Positions 5,801-12,326 of a DNA stretch of 12,326 bases are shown here, piece after piece; position 1 is the first letter of the stretch, and each line of letters starts with the position of its first letter. Both the position numbers and the translations under genes were made by a program. Under the pieces are notes generated by a model. That model searched no databases. It saw nothing but the letters and a program-made list of their open reading frames with translations, and was not told where the DNA came from. The stretch is taken from the NCBI RefSeq assembly GCF_000955955.1, contig NZ_JYJG01000508.1, forward strand, positions 1 to 12,326, in the 5' to 3' direction. This DNA comes from Lentzea aerocolonigenes (GTDB lineage Bacteria; Actinomycetota; Actinomycetes; Mycobacteriales; Pseudonocardiaceae).

Positions 5801-6294
5801 GCGCCGACGTGCCGGTGGCCGGGGCGGAGGCGCCGATCGCCGGGTTCGGGGAGGACCGCGTGGCGCTCGTCCCCGTCGGCGGGGAGGAGGACTTCAGCGC
5901 GTGGGACGCCGGGGCGTCGGGTGGGCTGCCCTGGCTGCCCGCCGCCGGTGCGCTGCGCGAGGAACCCGAGCGCGCGCCGGAGAAGCCCGACTACACCCTG
6001 CGCGACTCGACGGCGTGGGGGCACAGCGCGGGCCGCGAGGGCGTCGTGCGCCTGCAGGCGGAGACGACGGCCCGGCCGATCGAGATGTCGTCCTACCTGC
6101 CCCGGTTCAACCCGCACGTGCCGGAGCTGGGGTGCGCGGGCCTCGACGCCCCCGAGCCCGAGGAACCCGTGCACGACAACGAGGACGAGCAGGACGAGGA
6201 AGACGAGCGCTCGTCGGCGGACCTGCTCAGGCAGGACACCGGGGTGTGGGCGGACGGCGGCAGGAAGAAGGCGGCACCGGGGGTGATCGAATGA
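2872..6294 (+). CDS. PPE/WXG-like N-terminal domain fused to a giant Pro/Gly-rich repeat tail
   Basis: The product is 1140 residues. Residues 34-233 form a helical domain. It opens with YDSWGWKEIMARI (35-47), holds W107-R-G109 in GPWRGEAAKAF, and ends in long helices up to AYDTQLTSIP, resembling PPE and EspB-type ESX substrates. The rest looks disordered: five KVEIPPPP units (256-295), Gly/Pro linkers, 14 KPG[E/D]F-type units (most in 466-559), three W-paired modules (about 585-801), and five 20-residue VPQAP units (817 to about 910). The last part has an acidic cluster (1104-1112) and ends in ADLLRQDTGVW. There is no signal peptide or membrane helix. No YxxxD/E is seen in the N-domain; YTLRD occurs at 1041-1045. 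ATG 2872 has AAGG 7 bases upstream, and the stop overlaps eccC in ATGA. It is probably a secreted, wall-spanning or surface substrate comparable in build, not in sequence, to EspB, EspI or EspK. An internal role near EccC is an alternative. Confidence 0.75.
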   Translation: MAEEPPKPGGKEVEVKDSGAVVATGDGSGSSKADYDSWGWKEIMARITGSAAIGAEERTELGTSTASDPQTLWDAALSFRMVKEILASTGKSIADQTKALAGEGGPWRGEAAKAFRGLMDEFSKSFIAHATQIDGGRARLSPVPEQLWSAGNYLAWAIQTVHDIDQFYAREAQRIAAIKGEDVIIESDKGNLVHISKFPEIVKLLDRDMRQVLKTLAAEYEKQAYDTQLTSIPKPDPLGDGSGSKPPKIEVPKPPKVEIPPPPKVEIPPPPKVEIPPPPKVEIPPPPKVEIPPPPKVKTPGIPEVKPPDIPKVNTPEIPSPKSGGLSGGPGDFSSTPPPGKFDPNGLGGPGSPGSGGSGGFGGKIPDPNEFKLGAGPGQGGLPGGGGTPSPNSFKPGDFNASQLPGGKSSGGNVPPPNLKPGEFNPGNGPGGGGLPGGRGAVPPPPGSFVSSKPPASGRNGGNVPKPGEFKPGEFKPGEFPGGKTPPGGKVAPPGDFKPGEFKPGEFKPGDFKPSEFPGAKTPPAGHGAPPGDFKPGEFKPGDFKPGELKPGEFKPGEVPKPQDWTAGKGPGAGNDDRNGLGGGGMPMMPPGAPGAGTGGGSGGGERPDASGLIGGEVKPWEGSKVPGLGDPHGNVPELPSTPEEWASSQRNNSGMPGGGMPGGGMPMMPPGAPGAGIGGGSGAAERPDAAGLIGGEVKPWEGVELPGVGEPDTPGQEKSTPEQWSAAPPNAAPPTAAPPMLPPMPMAPGQGGAAGGSGAAERSDASGLVDGETAPWEFASAVPTGDPGGAETPRARPEPWTQDGSVPQVPVSEGLVPQAPALEVPTSHVPAAEGLVPQAPAPEVPASHVPVSEGQVPQAPALEVPTSHVPVSESLVPQAPAPEVLASHVPVSEDLAPQAPALEVPTSHAPAFLAPVPQTPVSESPVSQAPVPQAPVPQVSVPQVPQGPVLPAAPAAAGGAGERRREEALVGVPVLGADVPVAGAEAPIAGFGEDRVALVPVGGEEDFSAWDAGASGGLPWLPAAGALREEPERAPEKPDYTLRDSTAWGHSAGREGVVRLQAETTARPIEMSSYLPRFNPHVPELGCAGLDAPEPEEPVHDNEDEQDEEDERSSADLLRQDTGVWADGGRKKAAPGVIE
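3637..3756 (+). repeat. Five 24-bp tandem repeats (KVEIPPPP)
   Basis: The unit is AAGGTCGAGATTCCGCCACC plus GCCG, at 3637, 3661, 3685, 3709 and 3733. The first four copies are identical in every base and the fifth differs at two positions (CCTCCC for CCGCCG). Each encodes Lys-Val-Glu-Ile-Pro4. Perfect copies point to recent slippage, and the unit length keeps the frame. Degenerate relatives flank it (PKPPKIEVPKPP before, KVKTPGIPEVKPPDIPKV after). Confidence 0.95.
4267..4548 (+). repeat. Degenerate 15-bp repeats (KPG-E/D-F)
   Basis: Twelve Lys-Pro-Gly-Glu/Asp-Phe-type pentapeptides occur in three runs of three, four and five, separated by spacers such as PGGKTPPGG and PGAKTPPAGHG. Two more isolated copies lie upstream, in NSFKPGDF and NLKPGEF. 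Synonymous codons vary freely (AAG or AAA, CCC/CCG/CCT, GGC/GGT), so the protein pattern has been kept while the DNA has diverged. Terminal copies drift to KPSEF, KPGEL and KPGEV. Confidence 0.92.
4624..5280 (+). repeat. Three long modules with paired tryptophans
   Basis: Each module has a Met/Pro/Gly-rich opening (MPMMPPGAPGAG), a core ERPDASGLIGGEVKPWEG or a variant of it, and a second motif with PEEW, PEQW or PEPW. Cores 1 and 2 lie exactly 240 bp apart and share a 36-bp identical run (4705-4740 and 4945-4980). Core 3 begins 228 bp after core 2 and is more diverged (ERSDASGLVDGETAPWE). Tryptophans fall at residues 621/646, 701/725 and 777/801, so each pair is 24-25 apart. Confidence 0.9.
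5290..5607 (+). repeat. 60-bp repeats in an alternating 120-bp higher-order array
   Basis: Units begin at 5320, 5380, 5440, 5500 and 5560, preceded by a half unit at 5290. The protein unit is VPQAPALEVPTSHVPVSEGL. Units 1, 3 and 5 carry PALEVPTSH, while units 2 and 4 carry PAPEVxASH. By hand count unit 1 differs from unit 3 at 5 of 60 bases, unit 2 from unit 4 at 4, and unit 1 from unit 2 at 9 or more. This supports duplication of a 120-bp dimer. Shorter VPQxPV echoes continue to about 5720. Confidence 0.92.
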
Positions 6295-9200
6295 GCACCG
6301 TCACGGCGAAGCGGGGGCCTCGCGCCGAAGGGCCCGCCATGCCGGAGGGCCAGGAGGAGCTCCAGGAACCGCCGGTGATGCCGGAACCCGCCGCGCGCGA
6401 CTTCAGCTCGGTGCTGATGTTCCTGCCCATGGCGCTCGGGCCGATCGCCATGATCCTGATCTTCTCCTCCATGGGCTCGGGAGGAGGGTCGCCGTTCATC
6501 TTCATCATGGCCGGCGCGATGTCGATCGGCATGGTCGCGATGGCGATCAACCAGCTCCTGCGCAACGCGGGCGAGCGCAAGCGCAAGCTCGACGCGGAAC
6601 GCCGCGACTACCTGCGCTACATCGGGCAGTTGCGGCGGCGCGCCAGGGAGACGAGCAACGAACAGCGCGCGGCCGTCGCGTGGGACAACCCCGACCCGTC
6701 GTGGTTGTGGTCCCTCGCCGGAGGGCCGCGGCTGTGGGAACGGCGTGGCAGCCACGACGACTTCGCCCGCGTGCGGATCGGGCTCGGCACCCAGCAGGCG
6801 GCCATGGAGTTCCTGCCGCCGTCGACCAAGCCGATCGAGGACCTCGAACCGCTGTCGGCGATCTCGCTTCGGCGGTTCAGCGAGACCTACCGCACCGTCA
6901 CCGGCATCCCGATCTCGGTGGGGTTGCGCAGTTTCACGAGCGTCGAGCTCGCCGGCGAACCGGACGCCGTCGTCGGCCTGGTGCGCGCGATGATCGGTCA
7001 GCTGGTCACCTTCCACGCGCCGGACGAGCTGCGGATCGCCGTGCTGACGGCACCCTCGAACCAGGCGGACTGGGACTGGGTGAAGTGGCTGCCGCACCTC
7101 GCGCACCCGACCGCCCGCGACGCCGCGGGCCCGTTGCGGATGCTCACCTGCGACCACGACGAGCTGATCGACCTGCTCGGACCGGACGTCACGGACCGAG
7201 GCGACCACGACAAGTCCGTCCTGCCCGGTGTGGTGGAACCGTTCGTGGTGGTCGTCGCGCACCTCGCGTCGATTCCCGAACACTCCCCGCTTCTCGGCCC
7301 CGGCCTGCGCAACACGGTGCTGCTCGACGCCACTGGTGCCTTGCCCGGTGGCGCGAAGGTGCTGCGGCTCACCTGCCGTGACGGCGAGGTCACGTACCCG
7401 GTCGGCGAGGAGAGCGGCACCGCCCGGCACGACTCGTTCGGCGTGGTGCAGGCGGACGCCCTCGCCCGCCTGATCGCGCCGAAGCGCACCAGCGGCACGG
7501 TCGACGTCGTGGACCGTCCTTTCGAGACGGACTTCGAACTGCCCTCGCTGCTGGGCATCCGCGACCTGCACACGTTCGACGTCAACGCGCTGTGGCGGCA
7601 GAAGACCCCGCAGCGCGCCCGTCTCCAGGTGCCGATCGGCGTCACCGAGGACGGCGAGGTCGTGGAGATCGACCTCAAGGAGTCGGCGCAGGGCGGCATG
7701 GGACCGCACGGCATGCTGATCGGCGCCACCGGTTCCGGCAAGAGCGAGCTGCTGCGCACCCTGGTGTGCGGGCTCGCGGCCACGCACTCGTCGGAGACCC
7801 TCAACTTCGTCCTGGTGGACTTCAAGGGCGGTGCGACGTTCCTCAACATGGAGAAGCTGCCGCACACCTCGGCGGTGATCACCAACCTCGCCGACGAGCT
7901 CCCGTTGGTCGACCGCATGCAGGACTCGATCAACGGTGAGATGACGCGGCGCCAGGAGATCCTGCGCGAGAGCGGGTACTCGTCGCTGTTCGAGTACGAG
8001 AAGGCCCGCATGACCGGCGGCCAGCTGCCACCGCTGCCGACGCTGCTGGTGATCGTCGACGAGTTCTCCGAGCTGTTGAGCGCCAAGCCGGAGTTCATGG
8101 ACCTGTTCGTCTCGATCGGACGGCTGGGCCGCAGTCTCGGCGTGCACCTGCTGCTCGCCTCGCAGCGGCTCGACGAGGGCCGGATCCACCGCGTGGAGGG
8201 TCACCTGTCCTACCGCATCGCGTTGCGCACCTTCTCCTCCATGGAGTCGCGCAGCGTCATCGGTGTCGCCGATGCCTACGAGCTGCCTCCCGGGCCGGGC
8301 AACGGTTACCTCAAGTTCGACACGACCACGTTGACGCGCTTCAAGGGCGCGTACGTGTCCGGTCCCTGCCTTACGACCGCGCCCGAGCAGGGGGCGATCA
8401 GCGGTGAGGAACGCGCGGCGGGCGAGATCGTGCCGTTCTACACCCAGCCCAGCCCGCGCGTGCACGAGCTGCGGCAGAGCGAACCCGCGGAGCCGGAGGT
8501 CAAGCAGGAGAAGGCCGAAACGCCCGCGGAGGACGCCCCGAGCGTGGTGGAGGTGCTGATCGGCAGGCTCGCCGGCGCAGGACCCGCCGCCCGCCAGGTG
8601 TGGCTGCCCCCGCTCTCCACGGCACCGAGCCTCGACGCCCTGCTGCCCAGCGTGGTGCCCCACCCCGAGCTCGGCATGTGCGTGGACGACCCCGGCACCC
8701 GAGGACGCCTGCGGGTACCCGTCGGCGTCGTCGACCTGCCCTACGAGCAGCTGCGCGAACTGCTGGTGGCCGATCTGTCCGGAGCGGACGGCCACGTCGG
8801 TGTCGTCGGCGCACCCATGAGCGGCAAGTCCACGTTGCTGCGCACGCTGGTCCTCGGCCTGGCGCTCACCCACACCCCCGAGGAGGTCCAGTTCTACGGA
8901 CTCGACTTCGGCGGCGGCGGCATCATGTCGATCAGCGGTCTCCCGCACGTCGGTTCGGTCGCGACCCGCATGGAACGCGATCGCGTGGTGCGCACCCTCG
9001 AAGAAGTCGTGCAGGTCATGGAGCTCCGCGAGGCGGCGTTCGCCGAACACGGCTTCGAGTCGATGGCCGACTACCGCGCCGCACGGCGAGCCGGACGGGT
9101 GGAGGACGCCCACGGCGAGGTGTTCCTGATCATCGACGGCTGGTTCACCCTGCGCCAGGACTTCGGCGACCTGGAGACGAAGCTGACCGAGATCGCCGCT

Positions 9201-10322
9201 CGCGGTCTCTCCTTCGGCGTGCACCTCGTGGTGTCCTCGACCCGGTGGTCGGAGATCAGGCCGTGGCTGCGCGACGTGCTGGGCACGAGGTTCGAGCTGC
9301 GGCTCGGCGACTCGATGGAGTCGGAAGTGCAGAGCCGCAAGGCCGCCACCGTGCCGAACCAGCCGGGTCGCGGCCTGACCAGCTCCGGTTTCCACTTCCT
9401 CGCCGCCCTGCCGCGCCTGGACGGGTCCTCGGCGACCGAGGACCTGGCGAGTGCCACCAAGTCCTTCGTGGAGGATGTCCGGACCTTCTGGCCGGGCCGC
9501 AGCGCGCCCGGTGTGCGGCTGCTGCCCACCCGGCTGCCGGTGGTCGACCTGCCGAAGCCGCAGAACGGCGGCCTGAAGGTGTGCCTGGGCCTTGACGAAC
9601 AGCGCCTGAACCCGGTGTGGCACGACTTCAACACCATCCCGCACCTGTTCGTGATGGGCGATGCCGAGACCGGCAAGACCAACGCGCTGCGGCTGGTGAT
9701 CCGGTCGATCGTCGAGGGTTTCCGCCCGGGCGACGCCAAGATCCTCGTCGCGGACTCACGCCGCGACCTCGACGGCATGATGCCTGACGAGTACAAGATC
9801 GGCCACGTGGTGAGCTCGGACGCGCTGACCGATCTCGCCACCAAGGCCGCCGTGTCGTTGCACAAGCGGGTTCCGGGCCCGGACATCTCGTCCGAGCAGC
9901 TGCGCCGGCGCGACTGGTGGGAAGGTCCCCAGCTGTTCGTGGTCGTGGACGACTACGAACTCATGTCCTCGGGCACCGGTATGGGGACGCCGCTGGACAC
10001 GTTGCTGCCGTTGCTGGCGCAGGGTGTCCACATCGGATTCCACCTGATCGTCGCACGCAGCAGTGCGAACGCCCTGCGCGGCATGATGGACCCGGTCATG
10101 CGCAGGCTGTGGGAGCTCGGTTCTCCCGCGCTGCTCTTCTCCTACCCCAAGGAGGAGGGGAAGTTCCTCGGCGAGGCCGCTCCGCGCACACTCCCGCAGG
10201 GCCGCGCCCAGCTGGTGACGCGACGGGGCATCAAGCTGATCCAGACCGGCCTCGTGCCGGTCGACAAGTCGCAGGACGAGCCGGCCGGTGCCGGCGCGTT
10301 CGCGCGGAACGAGGGCATGTGA
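6291..10322 (+). CDS. eccC: EccC: T7SS FtsK/SpoIIIE-type ATPase
   Basis: EccC is the membrane-anchored motor that recognises ESX substrates and powers their export. The 1343-residue product is full length for a fused EccCab. Two membrane helices lie at about 40-60 and 68-90, followed by a basic stretch and the ATPase-like DUF region. Three P-loop domains follow. The first has Walker A GATGSGKS (478-485) and Walker B VIVDE with D590-E591. The second has GAPMSGKS (840-847) and IID949-G950. The third has GDAETGKT (1123-1130) and VVD1220-D1221. Only domain 1 has the canonical DE pair. An acidic, Glu/Pro-rich linker (about 722-755) separates domains 1 and 2. The start ATG 6291 overlaps the previous stop in ATGA, with GGGGG 7 bases upstream. 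The frame runs open further upstream but that overlaps the PPE-like gene in another frame. The stop overlaps eccD, so translation is coupled. Confidence 0.97.
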   Translation: MSTVTAKRGPRAEGPAMPEGQEELQEPPVMPEPAARDFSSVLMFLPMALGPIAMILIFSSMGSGGGSPFIFIMAGAMSIGMVAMAINQLLRNAGERKRKLDAERRDYLRYIGQLRRRARETSNEQRAAVAWDNPDPSWLWSLAGGPRLWERRGSHDDFARVRIGLGTQQAAMEFLPPSTKPIEDLEPLSAISLRRFSETYRTVTGIPISVGLRSFTSVELAGEPDAVVGLVRAMIGQLVTFHAPDELRIAVLTAPSNQADWDWVKWLPHLAHPTARDAAGPLRMLTCDHDELIDLLGPDVTDRGDHDKSVLPGVVEPFVVVVAHLASIPEHSPLLGPGLRNTVLLDATGALPGGAKVLRLTCRDGEVTYPVGEESGTARHDSFGVVQADALARLIAPKRTSGTVDVVDRPFETDFELPSLLGIRDLHTFDVNALWRQKTPQRARLQVPIGVTEDGEVVEIDLKESAQGGMGPHGMLIGATGSGKSELLRTLVCGLAATHSSETLNFVLVDFKGGATFLNMEKLPHTSAVITNLADELPLVDRMQDSINGEMTRRQEILRESGYSSLFEYEKARMTGGQLPPLPTLLVIVDEFSELLSAKPEFMDLFVSIGRLGRSLGVHLLLASQRLDEGRIHRVEGHLSYRIALRTFSSMESRSVIGVADAYELPPGPGNGYLKFDTTTLTRFKGAYVSGPCLTTAPEQGAISGEERAAGEIVPFYTQPSPRVHELRQSEPAEPEVKQEKAETPAEDAPSVVEVLIGRLAGAGPAARQVWLPPLSTAPSLDALLPSVVPHPELGMCVDDPGTRGRLRVPVGVVDLPYEQLRELLVADLSGADGHVGVVGAPMSGKSTLLRTLVLGLALTHTPEEVQFYGLDFGGGGIMSISGLPHVGSVATRMERDRVVRTLEEVVQVMELREAAFAEHGFESMADYRAARRAGRVEDAHGEVFLIIDGWFTLRQDFGDLETKLTEIAARGLSFGVHLVVSSTRWSEIRPWLRDVLGTRFELRLGDSMESEVQSRKAATVPNQPGRGLTSSGFHFLAALPRLDGSSATEDLASATKSFVEDVRTFWPGRSAPGVRLLPTRLPVVDLPKPQNGGLKVCLGLDEQRLNPVWHDFNTIPHLFVMGDAETGKTNALRLVIRSIVEGFRPGDAKILVADSRRDLDGMMPDEYKIGHVVSSDALTDLATKAAVSLHKRVPGPDISSEQLRRRDWWEGPQLFVVVDDYELMSSGTGMGTPLDTLLPLLAQGVHIGFHLIVARSSANALRGMMDPVMRRLWELGSPALLFSYPKEEGKFLGEAAPRTLPQGRAQLVTRRGIKLIQTGLVPVDKSQDEPAGAGAFARNEGM

Positions 10323-11722
10323 CGACGACTTCCGAACTCTGCCGCATCACCGTGCACGGCCCCAGCGGCAAGGCGGACCTCTCCGTGCCGATCTCGACGA
10401 CGGTGGCGGTGCTCCTGCCGACGTTGGTACGGCACGTGGTGCGCGACCACGACCGGGGTCACGAAGGCGAGCTGTACGGCTCGTGGGTGCTGCAACGCCT
10501 CGGCGGTGCCCCGTTCGACCCCGAGGGCACGCCGGAGACGCTCGACTGGCTCGACGGCGAGCAGTTCCACCTCTCCCGCGCCGAGAACCCGTTGCCGGAG
10601 CTGGACTTCGACGACGTGGCCGAGGGCATGGCCACGGCGGTGAACCGGCAGGGCAACCGCTGGAACGAGACGGTGAACCGCAGGCTGTTCCTCAGCCTGA
10701 GCGGGTTCGTCCTGCTCGCCATCGCCTTCTCGCTCTTCGAGAACTCGGGCACGGCCGCCGCGATGACGACCGCGGGCACCCTGGCGTTCGTGCTGTGCCT
10801 GGCCTCCGTGCTCGTCGCGCGCACGATCGAGGACGGCGTCCTCGCCGGCCTGGTCGGGACGGCGGGCTGCGGGTACGCGGGGCTGGCGGGGCTGATCGGT
10901 GTCGCCGGCGTGGACGGGGCACTCGCCCTCAACCCGGACGGCGTGCTGATCGGCGGCGTCGCGCTCGCGGCCACGTCGGTGGTGTTGCTGCTGGTGCAGC
11001 GGCTGTTCGCGCGGAAGCTGCCGATCGTGCCGTTCGGGTGCGCGGCGGTCGCGGGCGTGGCGATGATGCTGGCGGTGTGGCTGCACCTCGGGCTGGACCT
11101 GACCCGCCTGGAGGTCACGGCCTCGATGATGACCGCCTTCTTCGCGCTGCTGCTGTTCGCGCCGAAGCTCGCGACGAGGATCGCCCGGTTGCGCGGTCCG
11201 CAGCTGCCGCGCAACGCCGACGAGATGAAGATCGACGTCGAGCCCATGCCCGCGGCCCAGGTGATCGAGCAGACCGGGACCGCCGACCGCTACCTGAGCG
11301 TGCTCGCGACGGGGGCGTCGTCGGTGCTCGCGGTCGGGTTCGTCTACCTGGCGGCCGATCCCGGCTGGCTCGACTACACCCTGAGCGGGCTCTTCGCGGC
11401 CCTGGTGCTGCTGCGCTCGCGGGAATTCCTCAACGTCGGCCAACGCACGTCCCTCGCGCTGGCCGGCTCGTGGGGCGCGGTGCTGCCCTCCCTGCACATG
11501 TTGTCGGGGATGAGCGACCTGGAGCGCTTCTTCGGTGTGCTGATGCTGCTGTTCGCGGCCCTGCTGCTGGTGCTCGCGGCGCTGCGCCCGTCCAACCGCA
11601 GGGTGCTGCCGATCTGGCCGCACCTGAGCGACGTCATGGAGAACCTGCTCTGCCTCGCGCTGGTGCCGTTCGTCCTGCACGCACTGGGCCTCTTCGCCTG
11701 GGCCCGCGGACTGGCGGGGTGA
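10319..11722 (+). CDS. eccD: EccD: T7SS integral membrane channel component
   Basis: EccD is the polytopic core subunit; in known ESX structures two copies per protomer line the membrane complex. The 467-residue product begins with a ubiquitin-like domain (about 5-90: CRITVHGPSGKADLSVP, then ISTTVAVLLPTLVRHV) and a linker with NRWNETVNRR (113-122). Eleven hydrophobic helices follow, at about 122-140, 146-167, 174-198, 207-229, 235-258, 264-283, 325-346, 350-366, 375-395, 402-422 and 436-460. The cytosolic loop between helices 6 and 7 has PKLATRIARLRGPQLP, typical of the family. The start is GTG 10319, sharing GTGA with the eccC stop, with GAGGG just upstream. The 11-helix count is by eye. Confidence 0.95.
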   Translation: MTTTSELCRITVHGPSGKADLSVPISTTVAVLLPTLVRHVVRDHDRGHEGELYGSWVLQRLGGAPFDPEGTPETLDWLDGEQFHLSRAENPLPELDFDDVAEGMATAVNRQGNRWNETVNRRLFLSLSGFVLLAIAFSLFENSGTAAAMTTAGTLAFVLCLASVLVARTIEDGVLAGLVGTAGCGYAGLAGLIGVAGVDGALALNPDGVLIGGVALAATSVVLLLVQRLFARKLPIVPFGCAAVAGVAMMLAVWLHLGLDLTRLEVTASMMTAFFALLLFAPKLATRIARLRGPQLPRNADEMKIDVEPMPAAQVIEQTGTADRYLSVLATGASSVLAVGFVYLAADPGWLDYTLSGLFAALVLLRSREFLNVGQRTSLALAGSWGAVLPSLHMLSGMSDLERFFGVLMLLFAALLLVLAALRPSNRRVLPIWPHLSDVMENLLCLALVPFVLHALGLFAWARGLAG

Positions 11723-11725
11723 CGC

Positions 11726-12326
11726 GTGCAGACCAAGAAGGACCACGTCCACGCCTACCAGACGCTCGTCGGCCGGATGAGCTCGGCGTTGTTGCTGGGG
11801 GACACCAACTACAGCGAGGCACCCGCGCGGCGCGCCCTGATGGGCCTGGTGTTCGGGGTGGTGCTGGCGCTGCTGATCGGTGTGGCGTTCTGGGTGTACG
11901 GCCTGATCAACCCCGGCGGCAACACGGCGTGGAAGAAGCCGAACGCCATCCTCGTGGAGAAGGAGAGCGGCGCGCGGTTCGTGTACGAGCAGGGACAGCT
12001 CGTTCCCGTGCTCAACCACGCGTCCGCGATGCTCCTCAAGGGCGCCGGGGCCAAGGTCGAGTCCATCTCACGGGCGTCGCTCGGCGGGCTGGAACGCGGC
12101 CAGCCGATCGGCATCCCGGACGCGCCCGACCCGGTTCCCCCGGCCTCCTCGTTGATGGCCGGGCCTTGGCTGTTGTGCCTGCCGCGCAGCGGAGGCGTCG
12201 AGGTGGACGGCACCGGGCTGATGAGCATGAACGTCGACCCGGACGTGCCGTCGGCACCCGTCGCCGCGAACGAGTACCTGTGGGTGGCGTCCCCAGAAGG
12301 ACAGCAGTACGTGGTGTGGGCCAACC
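11726..12326 (+). CDS. eccB: EccB: T7SS core membrane protein (3' end outside window)
   Basis: EccB has one membrane helix and a large extracytoplasmic domain that joins the ESX complex in the cell envelope. About 200 residues are present of a usual ~480-530. The start reads VQTKKDHVHAYQTLVGRM (1-18), followed by A-L-L-L-G-D (21-26), P33-A-R-R36, a membrane helix at about 37-61, and then the family region with NPGGNTAWKK, ILVEKESGARFVYEQGQL and PVLNHASAMLL. GTG 11726 begins 3 bases after the eccD stop, and GGGG lies about 7 bases before it. The frame is still open at the window edge, so this is a natural truncation by the window. The gene is the last of a tightly spaced eccC-eccD-eccB run. 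Confidence 0.95.
   Translation, partial: MQTKKDHVHAYQTLVGRMSSALLLGDTNYSEAPARRALMGLVFGVVLALLIGVAFWVYGLINPGGNTAWKKPNAILVEKESGARFVYEQGQLVPVLNHASAMLLKGAGAKVESISRASLGGLERGQPIGIPDAPDPVPPASSLMAGPWLLCLPRSGGVEVDGTGLMSMNVDPDVPSAPVAANEYLWVASPEGQQYVVWAN

Noticed and set aside
4955..6286. Arg-rich + strand frame of 443 codons inside the PPE-like gene
   Set aside because: Its extreme Arg/Pro/Ser composition is typical of a shifted frame in GC-rich DNA, and it ends just before eccC by chance.
5901..6290. Upstream in-frame extension of eccC by 130 codons
   Set aside because: It lies wholly inside the PPE-like gene in another frame with Arg/Ala-rich sequence. ATG 6291 has the ATGA overlap and a good ribosome site, and gives the normal EccC N-terminus.
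6093..9644. Very long open frame (over 1100 codons) on the minus strand opposite eccC
   Set aside because: It is antisense to a clearly conserved three-domain ATPase and is rich in R, H, Q, A and V, as expected from high third-position G/C on the opposite strand.
10142..12019. Minus-strand frame of 625 codons opposite eccD and eccB
   Set aside because: Antisense to two recognisable T7SS genes, with His/Gln/Arg-rich low-complexity sequence.

Overview
The window is about two thirds G+C, with GTG and TTG starts, strong third-position G/C bias and 4-bp stop/start overlaps. This points to a high-GC actinobacterium. The gene set is a type VII secretion (ESX/T7SS) locus of the non-mycobacterial kind. 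Pseudonocardiaceae is my best guess for the family, by resemblance only.

Layout, all on the + strand. Bases 2-145 are the 3' tail of a TPR-like protein. Bases 257-964 encode an EspG-family chaperone. A gene-poor stretch (965-1412) follows. It carries a hairpin-plus-T-rich terminator candidate (1046-1071) and then several palindromes, so a new transcription unit probably starts there. Two WXG100 genes come next (1413-1733, and 1779-2081 with a TTG start). The second has a YLKIE secretion motif, and a perfect 14-bp hairpin (2088-2118) sits just after its stop. Bases 2159-2782 encode a helical-hairpin protein ending helix 2 with YDTAE. Bases 2872-6294 encode a 1140-aa protein: a PPE/WXG-like N-terminal domain followed by about 900 residues of Pro/Gly-rich tandem repeats. 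The membrane machine then follows in tightly coupled genes: eccC (6291-10322, three ATPase domains), eccD (10319-11722, ubiquitin-like domain plus 11 membrane helices) and eccB (11726 onwards, cut by the window end).

How the genes fit together: EccB, EccC and EccD are core inner-membrane components, and EccC is the motor and substrate receptor. The two WXG100 proteins should form a heterodimer in which only the second partner carries the YxxxE signal. By analogy with PE/PPE pairs, the 2159 protein (with YxxxE) and the PPE-like N-terminus of the 2872 protein (no such motif near its helices) may be a second substrate pair, with the EspG-like protein as its chaperone. EccE and the mycosin protease MycP are not in the window and would be expected beyond eccB.

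The most unusual object is the repeat tail of the 2872 protein. It holds four distinct repeat families of apparently different age: perfect 24-bp repeats, degenerate 15-bp repeats, roughly 240-bp modules with paired tryptophans, and 60-bp repeats arranged in an alternating 120-bp higher order.
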